The position numbers and the translations under genes were made by a program. The notes under the pieces were generated by a model. That model saw nothing but the letters and a program-made list of their open reading frames with translations. It did not search any database and was not told the origin of the DNA. Below, one piece after another: positions 56,191 through 64,000 of a stretch of DNA of 64,000 nucleotides. Source of the stretch: Streptomyces ochraceiscleroticus (GTDB taxonomy: Bacteria > Actinomycetota > Actinomycetes > Streptomycetales > Streptomycetaceae). The stretch lies in contig NZ_JOAX01000025.1 in assembly GCF_000720485.1 (NCBI RefSeq), positions 150,041-214,040 on the forward strand, written 5' to 3'. Position 1 is the first letter of the stretch. Every line of letters starts with the position of its first letter.

Positions 56191-57023
56191 GCCCGCAGCC
56201 CTTCGGCGCCCGTCTGCGCCAGGCCATGGACAACCGTGGCCCGCTCTGTGTCGGCATCGACCCGCACGCCTCGCTGCTGGCCGACTGGGGCCTGAACGAC
56301 GACGTCGCGGGCCTGGCCCGGTTCACCCGTACCGTCGTCGAGGCGCTCGGCGAGACCGTCGCGGTCTTCAAGCCGCAGGCCGCGTTCTTCGAGCGCTTCG
56401 GGTCCAAGGGCATCGCCGTACTGGAGACCGCCGTCGCCGAGGCCCGGGAGCGGGGCGCGCTGGTCCTCATGGACGCCAAGCGCGGCGACATCGGCTCCAC
56501 CATGGCCGCGTACGCCGACACCTTCCTCGGCAAGGACAGCCCGCTCTTCTCCGACGCGCTCACCGTCAGCCCGTACCTGGGCTACGGCTCCCTGAAGCCG
56601 GCCGTGGACCTGGCCAAGGAGAATGGCTGCGGCCTCTTCGTGCTGGCGCTGACCTCCAACCCGGAGGGCCAGGAGGTGCAGCACGCCGTACGGGGCGACG
56701 GCGCCACCATCGGGGCCACCATGCTCGCCCACCTCAAGGAGGAGAACGCGGGCGCCGAGCCCCTGGGCTCCTTCGGGGCCGTCGTCGGCGCGACGCTGGG
56801 CGACCTGTCCTCGTACGACCTCGCCGTGAACGGGCCGCTGCTCGCGCCCGGTATCGGTGCGCAGGGAGCGACCCCCGCGGACCTCCCGGAGGTCTTCGGG
56901 GCCGCTGTGCGCAATGTGGTCCCGAGCGTCAGCCGGGGTGTTCTGCGTCACGGTCCGGACGCCGCAGGTCTGCGCGATGCGGCGGCGCGATTCGCCGAGG
57001 ATGTGGCCGCAGCGGTCGGTTAA
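56187..57023 (+). CDS. pyrF: Orotidine 5'-phosphate decarboxylase, type 2
   Basis: A 278-residue enzyme giving UMP from OMP. The catalytic motif reads MDAKRGDIGSTM (DAKRGD at 96-101), the long-form type 2 version found in actinobacteria and myxobacteria rather than the shorter E. coli form. GLCVGIDPH-like residues (CVGIDPHASLL) open the barrel. It ends the pyr operon and is followed by two tandem terminators. Confidence 0.94.
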
Positions 57024-57029
57024 TGACAG

Positions 57030-57051
57030 CCACCGGCATTTTCCCCGGTGG
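57030..57051 (+). terminator. First of two tandem terminators after pyrF
   Basis: CCACCGG and CCGGTGG (7 bp) flank an 8-nt loop, followed by TTTGG, 6 bases after the stop codon. Confidence 0.6.
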
Positions 57052-57065
57052 TTTGGTACCGAAAT

Positions 57066-57097
57066 GTCCTGGTCGGCAGAGGCTGACCAGGACTTTT
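57066..57097 (+). terminator. Second tandem terminator after pyrF
   Basis: GTCCTGGTCGGC pairs with GCTGACCAGGAC (12 bp with one G-U pair, AGAG loop) and is followed by TTTT: a classical intrinsic terminator. Confidence 0.88.
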
Positions 57098-57109
57098 CGT
57101 CTGTTCTCG

Positions 57110-57138
57110 CTGACTCTGGCGCCCTCGCCCGCTAGTCT
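57110..57138 (+). promoter_or_regulatory. Probable promoter of the sIHF gene
   Basis: CTGACT (57110-57115) and TAGTCT (57133-57138) are separated by exactly 17 bp, about 110 bases before the sIHF start. It fits the Streptomyces housekeeping consensus and leaves a ~105-nt leader. Confidence 0.5.
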
Positions 57139-57248
57139 CCGACGAGAGCACCGCACGTAAGCGCGTTGTTCGTTGCTCCGCAGGTGCGGGGCAACTAAGT
57201 TCCACACCGGTCCGTATCCGACAGTTCGACATCCGAGGTGACGTAGGC

Positions 57249-57572
57249 GTGGCTCTTCCGCCCCTTACCCCTGAACAGCGCGCAGCCGCGCTCGAGAAGG
57301 CCGCCGCGGCTCGCCGGGAGCGCGCCGAGGTCAAGAATCGGCTCAAGCACTCCGGTGCCTCCCTCCACGAGGTCATCAAGCAGGGCCAGGAGAACGACGT
57401 CATCGGCAAGATGAAGGTCTCCGCCCTCCTTGAGTCCCTGCCCGGCGTCGGCAAGGTCCGCGCCAAGCAGATCATGGAGCGGCTCGGCATCTCCGAGAGC
57501 CGCCGCGTGCGCGGTCTCGGCTCCAACCAGATCGCGTCTCTTGAGCGTGAGTTCGGCAACGCTGCTTCCTGA
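57249..57572 (+). CDS. Streptomyces integration host factor sIHF (mIHF family)
   Basis: A 107-residue nucleoid protein unrelated to E. coli IHF. The N-terminal long helix (TPEQRAAALEKAAAARRERA) and the helix-two-turn-helix DNA-binding region LESLPGVGKVRAKQIMERLG are characteristic. It binds DNA without strong sequence preference, affecting condensation and antibiotic and sporulation programmes. It was first described as an integration host factor for mycobacteriophage L5. The GTG start follows GAGGTGAC. It is unlinked from the pyr operon by two terminators and precedes gmk. Confidence 0.95.
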   Translation: MALPPLTPEQRAAALEKAAAARRERAEVKNRLKHSGASLHEVIKQGQENDVIGKMKVSALLESLPGVGKVRAKQIMERLGISESRRVRGLGSNQIASLEREFGNAAS

Positions 57573-57611
57573 GGTGCTCAGGCATCCCCGGGGAGCTGGA
57601 ATAATCGCTGC

Positions 57612-58217
57612 ATGAGTTCTGCAGTCTCCCGGGGGGCGACCCCGGCAACCCCGGACAGACAACCGCGGCTGACCGTGCTCTCCGGCCCCTCCGGGGTCGG
57701 CAAGAGCACGGTCGTCGCTCATATGCGCAAGGTCCACCCCGAGGTATGGCTCTCGGTGTCGGCCACCACCCGCAAGCCGCGTCCCGGCGAGCGGCACGGC
57801 GTCCAGTACTTCTTCGTCGACGACGAGGAATTCGACAAGCTGATCGCCAACGGTGAGCTGCTGGAGTGGGCGGAATTCGCGGGAAACCGCTACGGCACCC
57901 CGCGCCAGGCGGTCCTGGACCACCTGGCGGCGGGCGAGCCGGTCCTCCTGGAGATCGACCTCCAGGGCGCCCGGCTGGTCCGTGAGTCCATGCCCGAGGC
58001 GCGGCTGGTCTTCCTGGCCCCGCCGAGCTGGGAGGAGCTGGTCCGCCGGCTCACCGGCCGGGGCACGGAGTCGGCCGAGGTGATCGAGCGCCGGCTGGCG
58101 GCCGCGCGCGTCGAGCTGGCCGCCGAGAAGGAGTTCGACGAGACGCTCGTCAACACCTCCGTCGAGGACGTCTCCCGTGAGCTGCTAGCCTTGATGCTGA
58201 ATAACTCCGGAGAATGA
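57612..58217 (+). CDS. gmk: Guanylate kinase
   Basis: A 201-residue P-loop kinase converting GMP or dGMP to the diphosphate. Walker A is GPSGVGKS at 25-32. The GMP-binding [19 protein letters not shown] and [13 protein letters not shown] stretches are intact. A 20-residue polar N-terminal extension precedes the core. A -10-like AATAAT lies just before the ATG, and a GGGGAG is 15 bases upstream, so the start context is unusual. The order gmk-rpoZ-coaBC-metK-priA is widely conserved. Confidence 0.95.
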   Translation: MSSAVSRGATPATPDRQPRLTVLSGPSGVGKSTVVAHMRKVHPEVWLSVSATTRKPRPGERHGVQYFFVDDEEFDKLIANGELLEWAEFAGNRYGTPRQAVLDHLAAGEPVLLEIDLQGARLVRESMPEARLVFLAPPSWEELVRRLTGRGTESAEVIERRLAAARVELAAEKEFDETLVNTSVEDVSRELLALMLNNSGE

Positions 58218-58286
58218 CCTTCGCAATCTTTTGGATTTCGCGGTTTTTCCGGAAATTCCCTGATCAACCCCTTCGGAAGGCAGAGA

Positions 58287-58559
58287 GTGTCCTCTTCCAT
58301 CTCAACGCCCGAGGGCATCATCAACCCGCCGATTGATGAGCTTCTCGAGGCCACCGACTCGAAGTACAGCCTCGTGATCTACGCCGCGAAGCGTGCGCGC
58401 CAGATCAACGCGTACTACTCGCAGCTCGGCGAGGGCCTGCTCGAGTACGTCGGCCCCCTGGTGGACACCCACGTCCACGAGAAGCCCCTCTCGATCGCGC
58501 TGCGCGAGATCAACGCGGGTCTGCTGACCTCCGAGGCCGTGGAGGGCCCGGCCCAGTAA
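58287..58559 (+). CDS. rpoZ: RNA polymerase omega subunit
   Basis: A 90-residue small subunit that clamps the beta-prime chain and aids assembly of RNA polymerase. It starts [18 protein letters not shown], and contains the omega signature [20 protein letters not shown]. The GTG at 58287 follows GGAAGGCAGAGA. The gene ends at a strong hairpin. Confidence 0.95.
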   Translation: MSSSISTPEGIINPPIDELLEATDSKYSLVIYAAKRARQINAYYSQLGEGLLEYVGPLVDTHVHEKPLSIALREINAGLLTSEAVEGPAQ

Positions 58560-58578
58560 GGCCGCGAGCGTTTTCTTC

Positions 58579-58615
58579 ACCAAGGGCCCGGCAACGCGAT
58601 TGCCGGGCCCTTGGT
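58579..58615. terminator. Terminator after rpoZ
   Basis: A perfect 16-bp stem (ACCAAGGGCCCGGCAA at 58579-58594 with 58600-58615) closes a CGCGA loop. Confidence 0.85.
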
Positions 58616-58694
58616 GTGTCATGGGTACGTACACGCACAGGTGCACGTAGGTGTTCGGCGCAGGGGCGCCCTGGCTCGGGGAGCAGCGAAGACG

Positions 58695-59903
58695 ATGGAC
58701 AAGCCCAAGGTCGTCCTGGGAGTCAGCGGCGGTATCGCCGCGTACAAGGCGTGCGAGCTGCTGCGGCGGCTGAGCGAGTCCGGGCACGACGTCCGCGTGG
58801 TGCCGACGGCCTCCGCGCTGCATTTCGTGGGCGAAACGACCTGGGCCGCGCTCTCCGGGAACCCGGCCTCGACCGAGGTCTGGGAGTCCGTGCACGAGGT
58901 CCCGCACGTCCGCATCGGCCAGGGCGCCGACCTGGTCGTGGTGGCTCCCTGTACCGCCGACATGCTGGCCAAGGCCGCGCACGGCCTCGCCGACGACCTG
59001 CTGACGAACACGCTGCTGACCGCCCGCTGTCCGGTGATCTTCGCCCCGGCGATGCACACCGAGATGTGGGAGCACCCGGCCACTCAGGAGAACGTCACGA
59101 CCCTGCGCCACCGCGGCGCGATCGTCATCGAGCCCGCCGTGGGCCGCCTGACCGGCGTCGACACCGGCAAGGGCCGCTTCCCCGACCCGGCCGAGATCTT
59201 CGAGGTCTGCCGCCGGGTGCTGGCGCGCGGCCCCGAGGCGGTCACCGCGGACCTCGTGGGGCGGCACGTCGTGGTCAGTGCCGGCGGCACCCGCGAGCCG
59301 CTGGACCCCGTCCGGTACCTCGGCAACCGCTCCTCCGGGAAGCAGGGGTACGCGCTGGCCCGTACGGCCGTGGCGCGCGGCGCCCGGGTGACGCTGGTCA
59401 CGGGGGAAACCGGGCTGCCCGACCCGGCGGGCGTGGACGTGGTCCACATCGGCACGGCCGTCCAGCTCCGCGAGGCGGTACTGAAGGCGGCGGCCGACGC
59501 CGACGCCGTGGTCATGGCGGCCGCCGTGGCCGACTTCCGCCCGGCCCACTACGCCCCCGGCAAGATCAAGAAGCGGGACGACGTGGAGCAGCCGCCGATC
59601 GAGCTGGTACGCAACCCCGACATCCTCGCGGAAATCTCCGCCGAACGGGCGCGTCCCGGGCAAATCGTCGTCGGGTTCGCCGCCGAGACGGATGACGTTC
59701 TGGCGAACGGCCGGCAAAAACTCGCCCGCAAGGGCTGTGACCTGCTGGTCGTCAATGAGGTCGGGGAGCACAAGACTTTCGGCTCGGCCGAGAACGAGGC
59801 GGTCGTGCTGGCCGCCGACGGTACCGAGACGCCCGTGCCCCACGGGCCCAAGGAGGCCCTGGCCGACACGGTCTGGGACCTGGTCGCCGAGCGATTTTCC
59901 TGA
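58695..59903 (+). CDS. coaBC: Phosphopantothenoylcysteine decarboxylase/phosphopantothenate-cysteine ligase
   Basis: A 402-residue bifunctional coenzyme A enzyme (Dfp). The N-terminal FMN-dependent CoaC domain begins KVVLGVSGGIAAYKACELL. Its PxMNxxMW motif reads PAMHTEMW, with His121 for the usual Asn, a change I also recall from mycobacterial Dfp. The C-terminal CoaB ligase domain has VVSAGGTREPLDPVRYLGNRSSGKQG, the CTP- and dimer-related region, and AAVADFRP. The ATG at 58695 is the first good start after the rpoZ terminator. Confidence 0.94.
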   Translation: MDKPKVVLGVSGGIAAYKACELLRRLSESGHDVRVVPTASALHFVGETTWAALSGNPASTEVWESVHEVPHVRIGQGADLVVVAPCTADMLAKAAHGLADDLLTNTLLTARCPVIFAPAMHTEMWEHPATQENVTTLRHRGAIVIEPAVGRLTGVDTGKGRFPDPAEIFEVCRRVLARGPEAVTADLVGRHVVVSAGGTREPLDPVRYLGNRSSGKQGYALARTAVARGARVTLVTGETGLPDPAGVDVVHIGTAVQLREAVLKAAADADAVVMAAAVADFRPAHYAPGKIKKRDDVEQPPIELVRNPDILAEISAERARPGQIVVGFAAETDDVLANGRQKLARKGCDLLVVNEVGEHKTFGSAENEAVVLAADGTETPVPHGPKEALADTVWDLVAERFS

Positions 59904-60057
59904 TCACTCGATGAGACCATTCCGGCCCGTTGGCCACCACAAAAACCCTTGTTGCGACCTACCGTTGAGCGGTGTCCCGGGGCTAGATGGCAGGGTGTCC
60001 CTGGTCACGGCGCATCCACAGAACGAGACTGCGTGCCCGAACGGGACGCCTGACCGA

Positions 60058-60063
60058 TAAACT
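60058..60063 (+). promoter_or_regulatory. Candidate -10 for metK
   Basis: TAAACT lies 80 bases before the metK start in a 240-bp gap. No clear -35 at 17-18 bp was found. The leader was inspected for a SAM-binding riboswitch core and nothing convincing was seen. Confidence 0.35.
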
Positions 60064-60143
60064 GGCCGTGGATCGCGCCGAGCGCAGCTCTCGGCCGGTC
60101 CGTCAATGATCAGACAGCAGCCGCTGCAACCCCAGGGAGCGAT

Positions 60144-61352
60144 GTGTCCCGCCGCCTCTTCACCTCGGAGTCCGTCACCGAGGGCCACCCCGACAAGATC
60201 GCTGACCAGATCAGCGACACCATCCTCGACGCCCTCCTGAAGGAGGACCCGGCCTCCCGGGTCGCCGTCGAGACGCTGATCACCACCGGCCTGGTCCACG
60301 TGGCCGGCGAGGTGACCACGAAGGCTTACGCCGACATCCCCACCCTCGTGCGGAACAAGATCCTGGAGATCGGTTACGACTCCTCCAAGAAGGGCTTCGA
60401 CGGCGCTTCCTGTGGTGTCTCCGTATCGATCGGCGCGCAGTCCCCGGACATCGCCCAGGGTGTCGACACCGCCTACGAGAAGCGGGTCGAGGGCGACGAG
60501 GACGAGCTGGACAAGCAGGGCGCCGGCGACCAGGGCCTGATGTTCGGGTACGCCTGCGACGAGACCCCGGAGCTGATGCCGCTCCCGATCAACCTCGCGC
60601 ACCGGCTCTCCAAGCGCCTGTCCGAGGTCCGGAAGAACGGCACCATCCCGTACCTCCGCCCCGACGGCAAGACCCAGGTCACCATCGAGTACGACGGTCA
60701 CAAGGCGGTCCGCCTGGACACCGTGGTCGTCTCCTCGCAGCACGCCTCGGACATCGACCTGGACTCGCTGCTCGCTCCCGACATCCGCGAGTTCGTCGTC
60801 GAGCACGTGCTGAACGAGCTGATCGAGGACGGCATCAAGCTCGACACCGAGGGCTACCGCCTCCTGGTGAACCCGACCGGCCGCTTCGAGATCGGCGGCC
60901 CGATGGGTGATGCGGGCCTCACCGGCCGCAAGATCATCATCGACACGTACGGCGGCATGTCCCGCCACGGCGGCGGCGCCTTCTCCGGCAAGGACCCGTC
61001 CAAGGTCGACCGCTCCGCCGCGTACGCCATGCGCTACGTCGCGAAGAACGTCGTGGCGGCGGGCCTGGCCCAGCGCTGCGAGGTCCAGGTCGCCTACGCG
61101 ATCGGCAAGGCCGAGCCGGTCGGTCTCTTCGTGGAGACCTTCGGCACCGCCACCGTCGACGTCGAGAAGATCGAGCAGGCCATCGGCGAGGTCTTCGACC
61201 TCCGCCCGGCCGCGATCATCCGCGACCTGAACCTGCTCCGCCCGATCTACGCCGAGACCGCCGCGTACGGCCACTTCGGCCGCGAGCTGGACGCCTTCAC
61301 CTGGGAGCGCACGGACCGCGTCGACGCCCTCCGCAAGGCCGCGGGCCTGTAA
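60144..61352 (+). CDS. metK: S-adenosylmethionine synthetase
   Basis: A 402-residue enzyme making SAM from methionine and ATP. Signature stretches include [22 protein letters not shown] at the N-terminus, the [12 protein letters not shown] hexapeptide region and [19 protein letters not shown]. All are intact. The GTG at 60144 follows AGGGAGCG. Length is normal. In Streptomyces higher SAM levels stimulate antibiotic production, so this gene is often linked with secondary metabolism although it is essential. Confidence 0.97.
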   Translation: MSRRLFTSESVTEGHPDKIADQISDTILDALLKEDPASRVAVETLITTGLVHVAGEVTTKAYADIPTLVRNKILEIGYDSSKKGFDGASCGVSVSIGAQSPDIAQGVDTAYEKRVEGDEDELDKQGAGDQGLMFGYACDETPELMPLPINLAHRLSKRLSEVRKNGTIPYLRPDGKTQVTIEYDGHKAVRLDTVVVSSQHASDIDLDSLLAPDIREFVVEHVLNELIEDGIKLDTEGYRLLVNPTGRFEIGGPMGDAGLTGRKIIIDTYGGMSRHGGGAFSGKDPSKVDRSAAYAMRYVAKNVVAAGLAQRCEVQVAYAIGKAEPVGLFVETFGTATVDVEKIEQAIGEVFDLRPAAIIRDLNLLRPIYAETAAYGHFGRELDAFTWERTDRVDALRKAAGL

Positions 61353-61367
61353 CCACCCGCCCTTCCT

Positions 61368-61409
61368 GCCTCCGGGCCCGTACCGCTGCTGCGGTACGGG
61401 CCCGGAGGC
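61368..61409. terminator. Terminator after metK
   Basis: A perfect 19-bp stem (GCCTCCGGGCCCGTACCGC at 61368-61386 with 61391-61409) closes a TGCT loop and is followed by GTTTG. It is among the strongest hairpins in the window. Confidence 0.88.
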
Positions 61410-61463
61410 GTTTGTGGCCCGCTCCGTGCCCCGCGGGCCGCGGGCAGTGTCAGTGCGGTCTGC

Positions 61464-61469
61464 TAAGAC
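61464..61469 (+). promoter_or_regulatory. Candidate -10 for a leaderless priA transcript
   Basis: TAAGAC ends 7 bases before the GTG start, so transcription may begin at the start codon. A GAGG just before the GTG is too close to act as a normal ribosome binding site. Confidence 0.35.
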
Positions 61470-61476
61470 TGAGGGT

Positions 61477-63621
61477 GTGAGCAGCGAGAACGGGTCGGGG
61501 GCCGGGGATCAGGGGGAGCAGCTCGCCCTGATCCGGGAGACCGTGCGGGAGGCCAAGAAGAAGGCGCCGAAGGCCAGGCCGCGGACCTGGCGCGGCGCCG
61601 AGCTGGCCAAGGACCGGCCGGTGGCCCGGGTCCTGGTGGACAAGGGCCCGGTGCATCTGGACAAGCTCTGGGATTATGCGGTGCCCGCCGCGATGGACGA
61701 GGAGGCGCAGCCCGGCGTCCGGGTCCGGGTCCGGTTCGGCGCGGGGACGAGCCGGGTGCGCGAGGGCCGGCGCGAGGGCGGCGGCCTGCTCGACGGCTTC
61801 ATCGTCGAGCGCATCGCCGAGTCCGACTACCGGGGCCCGCTGGCGGCCCTCGCCCAGGTCGTCTCGCCGGAGCCGGTCCTCAGCCCGCCGCTGCTGGCCC
61901 TGTGCCGCGCGGTGGCCGACCGGTATGCCGGCTCGCTCGCCGATGTACTGCAGCTCGCCATCCCGCCGCGGCACGCCAAGGCCGAGGCGGAGCGCTTCCC
62001 GGCGCCGCCGCCCCCGCCCGCGGTGCCCGCGCTCGCGAGCTGGGAGCGGTATCCGGACGGGCCCGGGTTCATCGAGGCGCTGGCGGGCGGTGGCTCGCCC
62101 CGCGCCGTGTGGACCGCGCTGCCGGGGCCGCACTGGCCGTGGGAGCTGGCGGCCGCCGCGGCGGCGACGCTGGCGTCCGGGCGCGGCGCCCTGATCGTGG
62201 TGCCCGACGGCCGGTCCGCGGCCCGCGTGGACACCGCGCTGACCGAGCTGGTGGGCCGCGGGACGCACACGCTCCTGACGGCGGACTCCGGTCCCGAGGA
62301 GCGGTACCGCCGCTGGCTGGCGATACGCCGGGGCGCGGTGCGGGCCGTCGTGGGGACGCGGGCGGCGATGTACGCACCGGTGGCCGATCTGGGCCTCGTC
62401 GCCATCTGGGACGACGGGCACACCGCCCATAGCGACGACCACGCGCCGTACCCGCACGCGCGGGACGTGCTGCTGCTGCGGGCCGTGCACGAGAAGGCGG
62501 CCTGCCTGATCGGCGATCTGGGGCGCACGGTCGAGGCCGCGCAGCTCGTGGAGAACGGCTGGGCGCGTTCCCTGGAGGCCGGGCGCGACCAGGTGCGGGC
62601 GGCGGCGCCGCTGGTCCGCACGATCGGGGACGCGGAGGCGGCGCGCGACGAGGCGGCGCGCGCGGCGCGGCTGCCGTCGCTCGCCTGGCAGACCGCGCGC
62701 GCCGGGCTGGCCCGCGGTCCGGTACTGGTCCAGGTGCCCCGGCGCGGATACGTGCCGCGGCTGGCCTGCGCACGGTGCCGCGAGCCCGCGCGCTGCCGAC
62801 ACTGCGCGGGGCCGCTGGAGGCGCCGGACCAGGACAGCGCGCTGTGCTGCGGCTGGTGCGGTACGGCTGCGCCGGACTGGCACTGCACGGAGTGCGGGCA
62901 CGCGCGGCTGCGGGCCCAGGTCGTGGGGGCGCGGCGGACGGCGGAGGAGCTGGGGCGGGCGTTTCCGGGAGTACCGGTGCGGACGTCCGGCCGGGACCAT
63001 GTGCTGGACACCGTGCCCGACCGGCCGGCGATCGTCGTCTCCACGCCTGGCGCCGAGCCGGTCGCGGTGGGTGGCTACGCGGCGGCGCTGCTGCTGGATG
63101 GCTGGGCGTTGCTGAACCGGCCCGATCTGCGGGCCGGGGAGGAGGCGCTGCGGCGCTGGCTGGGTGCGGGGGCGCTGGTGCGCGGCGCCGAGGACGGTGG
63201 CGTCGTCGTGGTGACGGGGGAGCCGACGCTGCGGCCCGTGCAGGCGTTGGTGCGGTGGGATCCGGTGGGGCATGCCGTGCGGGAGCTTGCGGAGCGGGCG
63301 GAGCTCGGGTTTCCGCCGGTTTCTCGGATGGCTTCGGTTGCCGGGCGGCCGGAGGATGTGGCGGACCTAGTGCGGGGGGCGGCTTTGCCGCCGTCGGCCG
63401 AGGTGTTGGGGCCTGTGCCGGTGTCGGCTCCCGCCTCGGGGCGTCCGCGGCGGGCTGGGGAGGCGCCTGTGGGGGAGGTTTGGGAGCGGGTGCTTGTGCG
63501 GGTGCCGCCGGGGGAGGGGGCGGCTATGGCCGCCGCGCTGAAAGCCGCTTGGGCGGCTCGGATGGTGAAGCGGGAGGGGGAGGCGGTTCGAGTGCGGGTC
63601 GATCCGCTGGATCTGGGGTAG
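61477..63621 (+). CDS. priA: Primosomal protein PriA, actinobacterial type without a functional helicase motif
   Basis: 714 residues. The N-terminal fork-binding domain (RVLVDKGPVHLDKLWDYAVP, VRVRFGAGTSRV) is clear. In the helicase core the Walker A position reads TALPGPHWPWEL with no GKT/S, and the DExH box reads IWDDGHTAH. The eight-cysteine zinc module is present (CARCREPARCRHCAGPL, CCGWCG, CTECGH). So it is probably an ATPase-dead structural PriA for replication restart, as is general in actinobacteria. The GTG at 61477 gives VSSENGSG. Codon use in the last ~130 codons shifts to more T- and G-ending codons. Confidence 0.9.
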   Translation: MSSENGSGAGDQGEQLALIRETVREAKKKAPKARPRTWRGAELAKDRPVARVLVDKGPVHLDKLWDYAVPAAMDEEAQPGVRVRVRFGAGTSRVREGRREGGGLLDGFIVERIAESDYRGPLAALAQVVSPEPVLSPPLLALCRAVADRYAGSLADVLQLAIPPRHAKAEAERFPAPPPPPAVPALASWERYPDGPGFIEALAGGGSPRAVWTALPGPHWPWELAAAAAATLASGRGALIVVPDGRSAARVDTALTELVGRGTHTLLTADSGPEERYRRWLAIRRGAVRAVVGTRAAMYAPVADLGLVAIWDDGHTAHSDDHAPYPHARDVLLLRAVHEKAACLIGDLGRTVEAAQLVENGWARSLEAGRDQVRAAAPLVRTIGDAEAARDEAARAARLPSLAWQTARAGLARGPVLVQVPRRGYVPRLACARCREPARCRHCAGPLEAPDQDSALCCGWCGTAAPDWHCTECGHARLRAQVVGARRTAEELGRAFPGVPVRTSGRDHVLDTVPDRPAIVVSTPGAEPVAVGGYAAALLLDGWALLNRPDLRAGEEALRRWLGAGALVRGAEDGGVVVVTGEPTLRPVQALVRWDPVGHAVRELAERAELGFPPVSRMASVAGRPEDVADLVRGAALPPSAEVLGPVPVSAPASGRPRRAGEAPVGEVWERVLVRVPPGEGAAMAAALKAAWAARMVKREGEAVRVRVDPLDLG

Positions 63622-63669
63622 CCGGTCCGGAGCGCTGGTGCCCCAGCGGTGCGGTTTCGTCGGGCTGCG

Positions 63670-63880
63670 CCCAGTGACGGTTGTCCTCAAGCGCCGGACG
63701 GGCTGGGTTGTATCGGGTGCGGTGACGGGCCTCCGCGGGTGGGTGTTCGGACTGCTTCGCTTTACGTCCGAACACCCACCCGCTGCGGCCAGCCCCCTCC
63801 CGATAGTGGGGGAGGAAGCGGTGCGTCGTGGTGTGGGGGGGGGCTGGTGTCCGTAGCTTGTCGGCGGGGCTACGGGCTCG
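63670..63880. repeat. Cluster of dispersed Streptomyces intergenic repeats
   Basis: CCTCAAGCGCCGGACGGGCT (63686-63705) is a copy of a motif I recognise from between many Streptomyces genes. A perfect inverted repeat (listed separately) and a purine-rich GTGGGGGAGG stretch follow. Short open frames here are low-complexity and not supported. Confidence 0.55.
63735..63783. terminator. Long hairpin between priA and the next minus-strand gene
   Basis: A perfect 18-bp stem (GCGGGTGGGTGTTCGGAC at 63735-63752 with 63766-63783) surrounds a 13-nt loop. It lies between convergent genes and could terminate both. Confidence 0.7.
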
Positions 63881-64000
63881 TCAGCCGTTGCGGGGGCTGG
63901 GGAAGGCGCCGGCGCGCGGGTCCTGTTGGGGGACCGGGGACTGGGGCGGCATGGTGCGGGCGGCGGGCACGGAGGGGGCCGGGGACACGGAGACCGGGCG
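63881..64000 (-). CDS. C-terminal tail of an unidentified protein (5' part outside the window)
   Basis: The last 39 codons and the TGA stop (63881-63883) of a minus-strand frame run off the window. The visible part is Pro/Ser/Gln/Arg-rich and probably disordered, ending in AGAFPSPRNG. Third positions are almost all G or C, which supports coding, but no domain is visible and the family cannot be named. Confidence 0.45.
   Translation of the reverse strand, partial: RPVSVSPAPSVPAARTMPPQSPVPQQDPRAGAFPSPRNG

Noticed and set aside
59904..60143. Possible SAM riboswitch in the metK leader
   Set aside because: I looked for the conserved cores of SAM-I, SAM-II and SAM-IV classes and saw no convincing match. 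A covariance-model scan would be decisive.
63638..63856. Short frames on both strands after priA
   Set aside because: They lie across dispersed repeats and a hairpin, with no coding bias or start signal.

Overview
The window is a high-GC actinobacterial chromosome segment, almost certainly from a Streptomyces or a close relative. The evidence is G/C at nearly every third codon position, many GTG and TTG starts, hairpin terminators with little or no U-tract, and the marker genes bldD, sIHF, the phosphatidylinositol mannoside set and a zinc-free-type rpsD. The gene order agrees with what I remember of the conserved core of Streptomyces coelicolor (roughly SCO1475 to SCO1528, reversed here). It is mostly housekeeping DNA. 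I see no prophage, CRISPR array, rRNA, tRNA or insertion sequence with a transposase.

Layout. 1-3.6 kb, minus strand: a truncated membrane protein and an EF-G-like GTPase (EF-G2). 3.9-7.4 kb: phosphatidylinositol phosphate and PIM synthesis (pgsA, acyltransferase, pimA) and a LemA-like protein. 7.6-9.1 kb: pyridoxal phosphate synthase (pdxS, pdxT). 9.2-12.5 kb: a YebC-family protein and ruvCAB. 12.7-16.8 kb: yajC-secD-secF and apt. 17.1-19.6 kb: the bifunctional (p)ppGpp enzyme Rel. 19.7-21.9 kb, minus strand: a DUF349 protein and a membrane-anchored cyclophilin. 22.1-28.8 kb: an MBL hydrolase, hisS, a VKOR-type membrane protein, rarA and monomeric isocitrate dehydrogenase. 28.9-32.7 kb: a DUF2470 gene divergent from rpsD across an iron box, then a STAND ATPase with no DNA-binding domain. 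32.9-42.4 kb: DUF948 and DUF6167-like proteins, alaS, ruvX, mltG and the shikimate set aroE-aroC-aroK-aroB. 42.4-42.6 kb: a 164-bp MITE-like inverted repeat. 42.6-45.9 kb: a proline-rich P-loop kinase, a creatinase/aminopeptidase-P-fold protein, efp and nusB. 46.3 kb: bldD on the minus strand with its own BldD boxes. 47.0-57.0 kb: the pyrimidine cluster pyrR-pyrB-pyrC-(membrane protein)-carA-carB-pyrD-pyrF. 57.2-63.6 kb: sIHF, gmk, rpoZ, coaBC, metK and priA. The end holds repeats and the tail of one more minus-strand gene.

How the parts work together. The pyr cluster encodes the whole route from bicarbonate and glutamine to UMP. Its leader carries a hairpin that fits the PyrR-binding consensus and sits just upstream of the pyrR ribosome binding site. 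The aro genes are fused by 4-bp stop/start overlaps. YajC/SecD/SecF support Sec export. RuvABC, RuvX, RarA and PriA cover recombination and replication restart. The most distinctive non-housekeeping signals are the MITE-like element, the iron box between the DUF2470 gene and rpsD, the headless STAND protein, the metal-site-degenerate peptidase homologue, and the candidate RNA and operator elements of the pyr and bldD region.
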